This document shows, piece after piece, positions 63,370-64,000 of a stretch of 64,000 nucleotides of DNA. This stretch comes from Nostoc sp. FACHB-892 (GTDB taxonomy: Bacteria > Cyanobacteriota > Cyanobacteriia > Cyanobacteriales > Nostocaceae), in the NCBI RefSeq assembly GCF_014698795.1, contig NZ_JACJTR010000029.1, positions 1 to 64,000 of the forward strand, read 5' to 3'. A program made the translations under genes and the position numbers. Position 1 is the stretch's first letter. Every line of letters starts with the position of its first letter. The notes under the pieces are model-generated. The model saw only the letters and a list, made by a program, of their open reading frames with translations. It did no database searches and had not been told where the DNA came from.

Positions 63370-63918
63370 ATGATTTTCACCGAAACCGCACTCAAAGACG
63401 CATTCATTATTGACTTACAAGAAAAACCAGACCACCGTGGTTTTTTTGCTCGGTCTTTCTGCGCTCAAGAATTTGAAGCACACGGATTGAAGCCAACAGT
63501 AGCCCAATGTAACCTGTCTTTTAACTATAAAAAAGGCACTATTCGGGGAATGCACTATCAAATTCTGCCAGCAGCAGAAACAAAATTAATTCGCTGTACT
63601 AAAGGTGCAATCTATGACGTAATTATTGATATGCGTCCTGAATCTCCTACTTTTTTATCACATATTGGTGTAGAACTCACTCCAGAAAACCGCCGCGCCT
63701 TGTATGTTCCAGAAATGTTTGCTCATGGTTATCAAGCACTCGCAGATGAAACCGAAGTTGTATATCAAGTAGGTGAATTTTACACCCCAGGCTATGAGAG
63801 AGGGCTACGTTATGATGACCCATTCTTTGCCATTGATTGGCCTCTAGATGTGACTGAAATTTCTGAGAAAGATTTAAATTGGCCTTTGTTGAGAATGATG
63901 ACTGTTGGAGCAAAATAG
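63370..63918 (+). CDS. rfbC: dTDP-4-dehydrorhamnose 3,5-epimerase family protein
   Basis: 182 residues, the usual RmlC length. The conserved parts HRGFFARSFCAQEF, GTIRGMHYQ with the catalytic His, KLIRCTKGAIYDVIIDMRP, and YQVGEFYTPGYERGL with the Asp/Tyr site are all present. It epimerises C3 and/or C5 of a 4-keto-6-deoxysugar nucleotide. With rfbF upstream and a C-methyltransferase in the locus, the natural substrate may be a CDP- rather than dTDP-linked sugar, so the symbol is given by family only. Confidence 0.9.
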   Translation: MIFTETALKDAFIIDLQEKPDHRGFFARSFCAQEFEAHGLKPTVAQCNLSFNYKKGTIRGMHYQILPAAETKLIRCTKGAIYDVIIDMRPESPTFLSHIGVELTPENRRALYVPEMFAHGYQALADETEVVYQVGEFYTPGYERGLRYDDPFFAIDWPLDVTEISEKDLNWPLLRMMTVGAK

Positions 63919-63974
63919 CTGTTTTAAACTGGTAACTACTCTCTGTTTAACTTCACAATTACAAGAGGTATCCA

Positions 63975-64000
63975 ATGCCAAATAATACTCTAACCCATCT
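63975..64000 (+). CDS. Start of the next gene of the sugar locus (partial)
   Basis: ATG at 63975 preceded by AGAGG (63964-63968), reading MPNNTLTH before the window ends. Spacing (56 bp after rfbC) and ribosome site make it a real start. Too short to identify; the next genes of such loci are usually dehydratases or transferases. Confidence 0.5.

Overview
The window reads as chromosomal DNA of a filamentous, probably heterocyst-forming cyanobacterium of the Nostoc/Anabaena type. Evidence: many HIP1 octamers (GCGATCGC) across genes and spacers; short tandem heptamer-like repeats (TTAGGAG, CCCCAATC, ATGACGA types) and small palindromic elements between genes; a ferredoxin-thioredoxin reductase variable chain; a PATAN-type response regulator; a CHASE3/PAS histidine kinase; and many YdcF, Uma2, PP2C, WD40 and TPR proteins. 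No rRNA, tRNA or true CRISPR array was found.

Layout. 1-3.6 kb: a decayed C-terminal piece of a BY-kinase, two tandem rhomboid proteases, a MEKHLA protein and a TPR protein. 3.6-4.9 kb: repeat-rich spacer with a 12-unit 21-bp minisatellite. 4.9-19.0 kb: an exopolysaccharide locus on the + strand (initiating sugar-phosphate transferase, GalE, Wzz/BY-kinase, Wzx flippase, Wzy-like polymerase, three glycosyltransferases interleaved with three methyltransferases). 19-27 kb: YdcF, Uma2, an SMP-30 pseudogene, a pair of unrecognised exported proteins (one with its N-terminus encoded through a small palindromic element), and a transporter-HEAT fusion. 27-43 kb: housekeeping block (infC, purQ, purS, a Zur/FurB-like regulator, SPFH protein plus NfeD, PP2C, WD40 protein, ftrV, a second YdcF, an APH-like/P-loop kinase fusion, rplY, purA). 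43-56 kb: sensor kinase, phosphodiester glycosidase, a very Gly-rich protein behind an unusual palindromic upstream region, a PATAN regulator followed by a truncated CheY, and a VWA-PP2C-kinase triad of the TerY-P type. 56.3-64 kb: a second polysaccharide locus (glucose-1-phosphate cytidylyltransferase, LhgO-like oxidase, SDR, C-methyltransferase, GT2, Fe/2OG oxygenase, RfbC epimerase, and the start of one more gene).

How they work together. The first locus has the parts of a Wzx/Wzy pathway: the transferase loads a sugar on undecaprenyl phosphate, GTs and methyltransferases build and decorate the repeat unit, Wzx flips it, the O-antigen-ligase-like protein polymerises it, and the Wzz/BY-kinase controls length and export. 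The second locus looks like nucleotide-sugar (CDP-deoxysugar, possibly methyl-branched) synthesis; from memory its order resembles part of the heterocyst envelope polysaccharide island of Anabaena PCC 7120. The TerY-P triad suggests a self-contained phosphorylation switch.

Most distinctive features: the Gly-rich protein with nine 14-residue GN repeats and its upstream region (two 19-bp direct repeats 22 bp apart running into a 16-bp perfect inverted repeat); the palindromic element read in frame into an exported protein; the truncated chemotaxis operon; and several newly seen decayed coding fragments (SMP-30, CheY, two unidentified).
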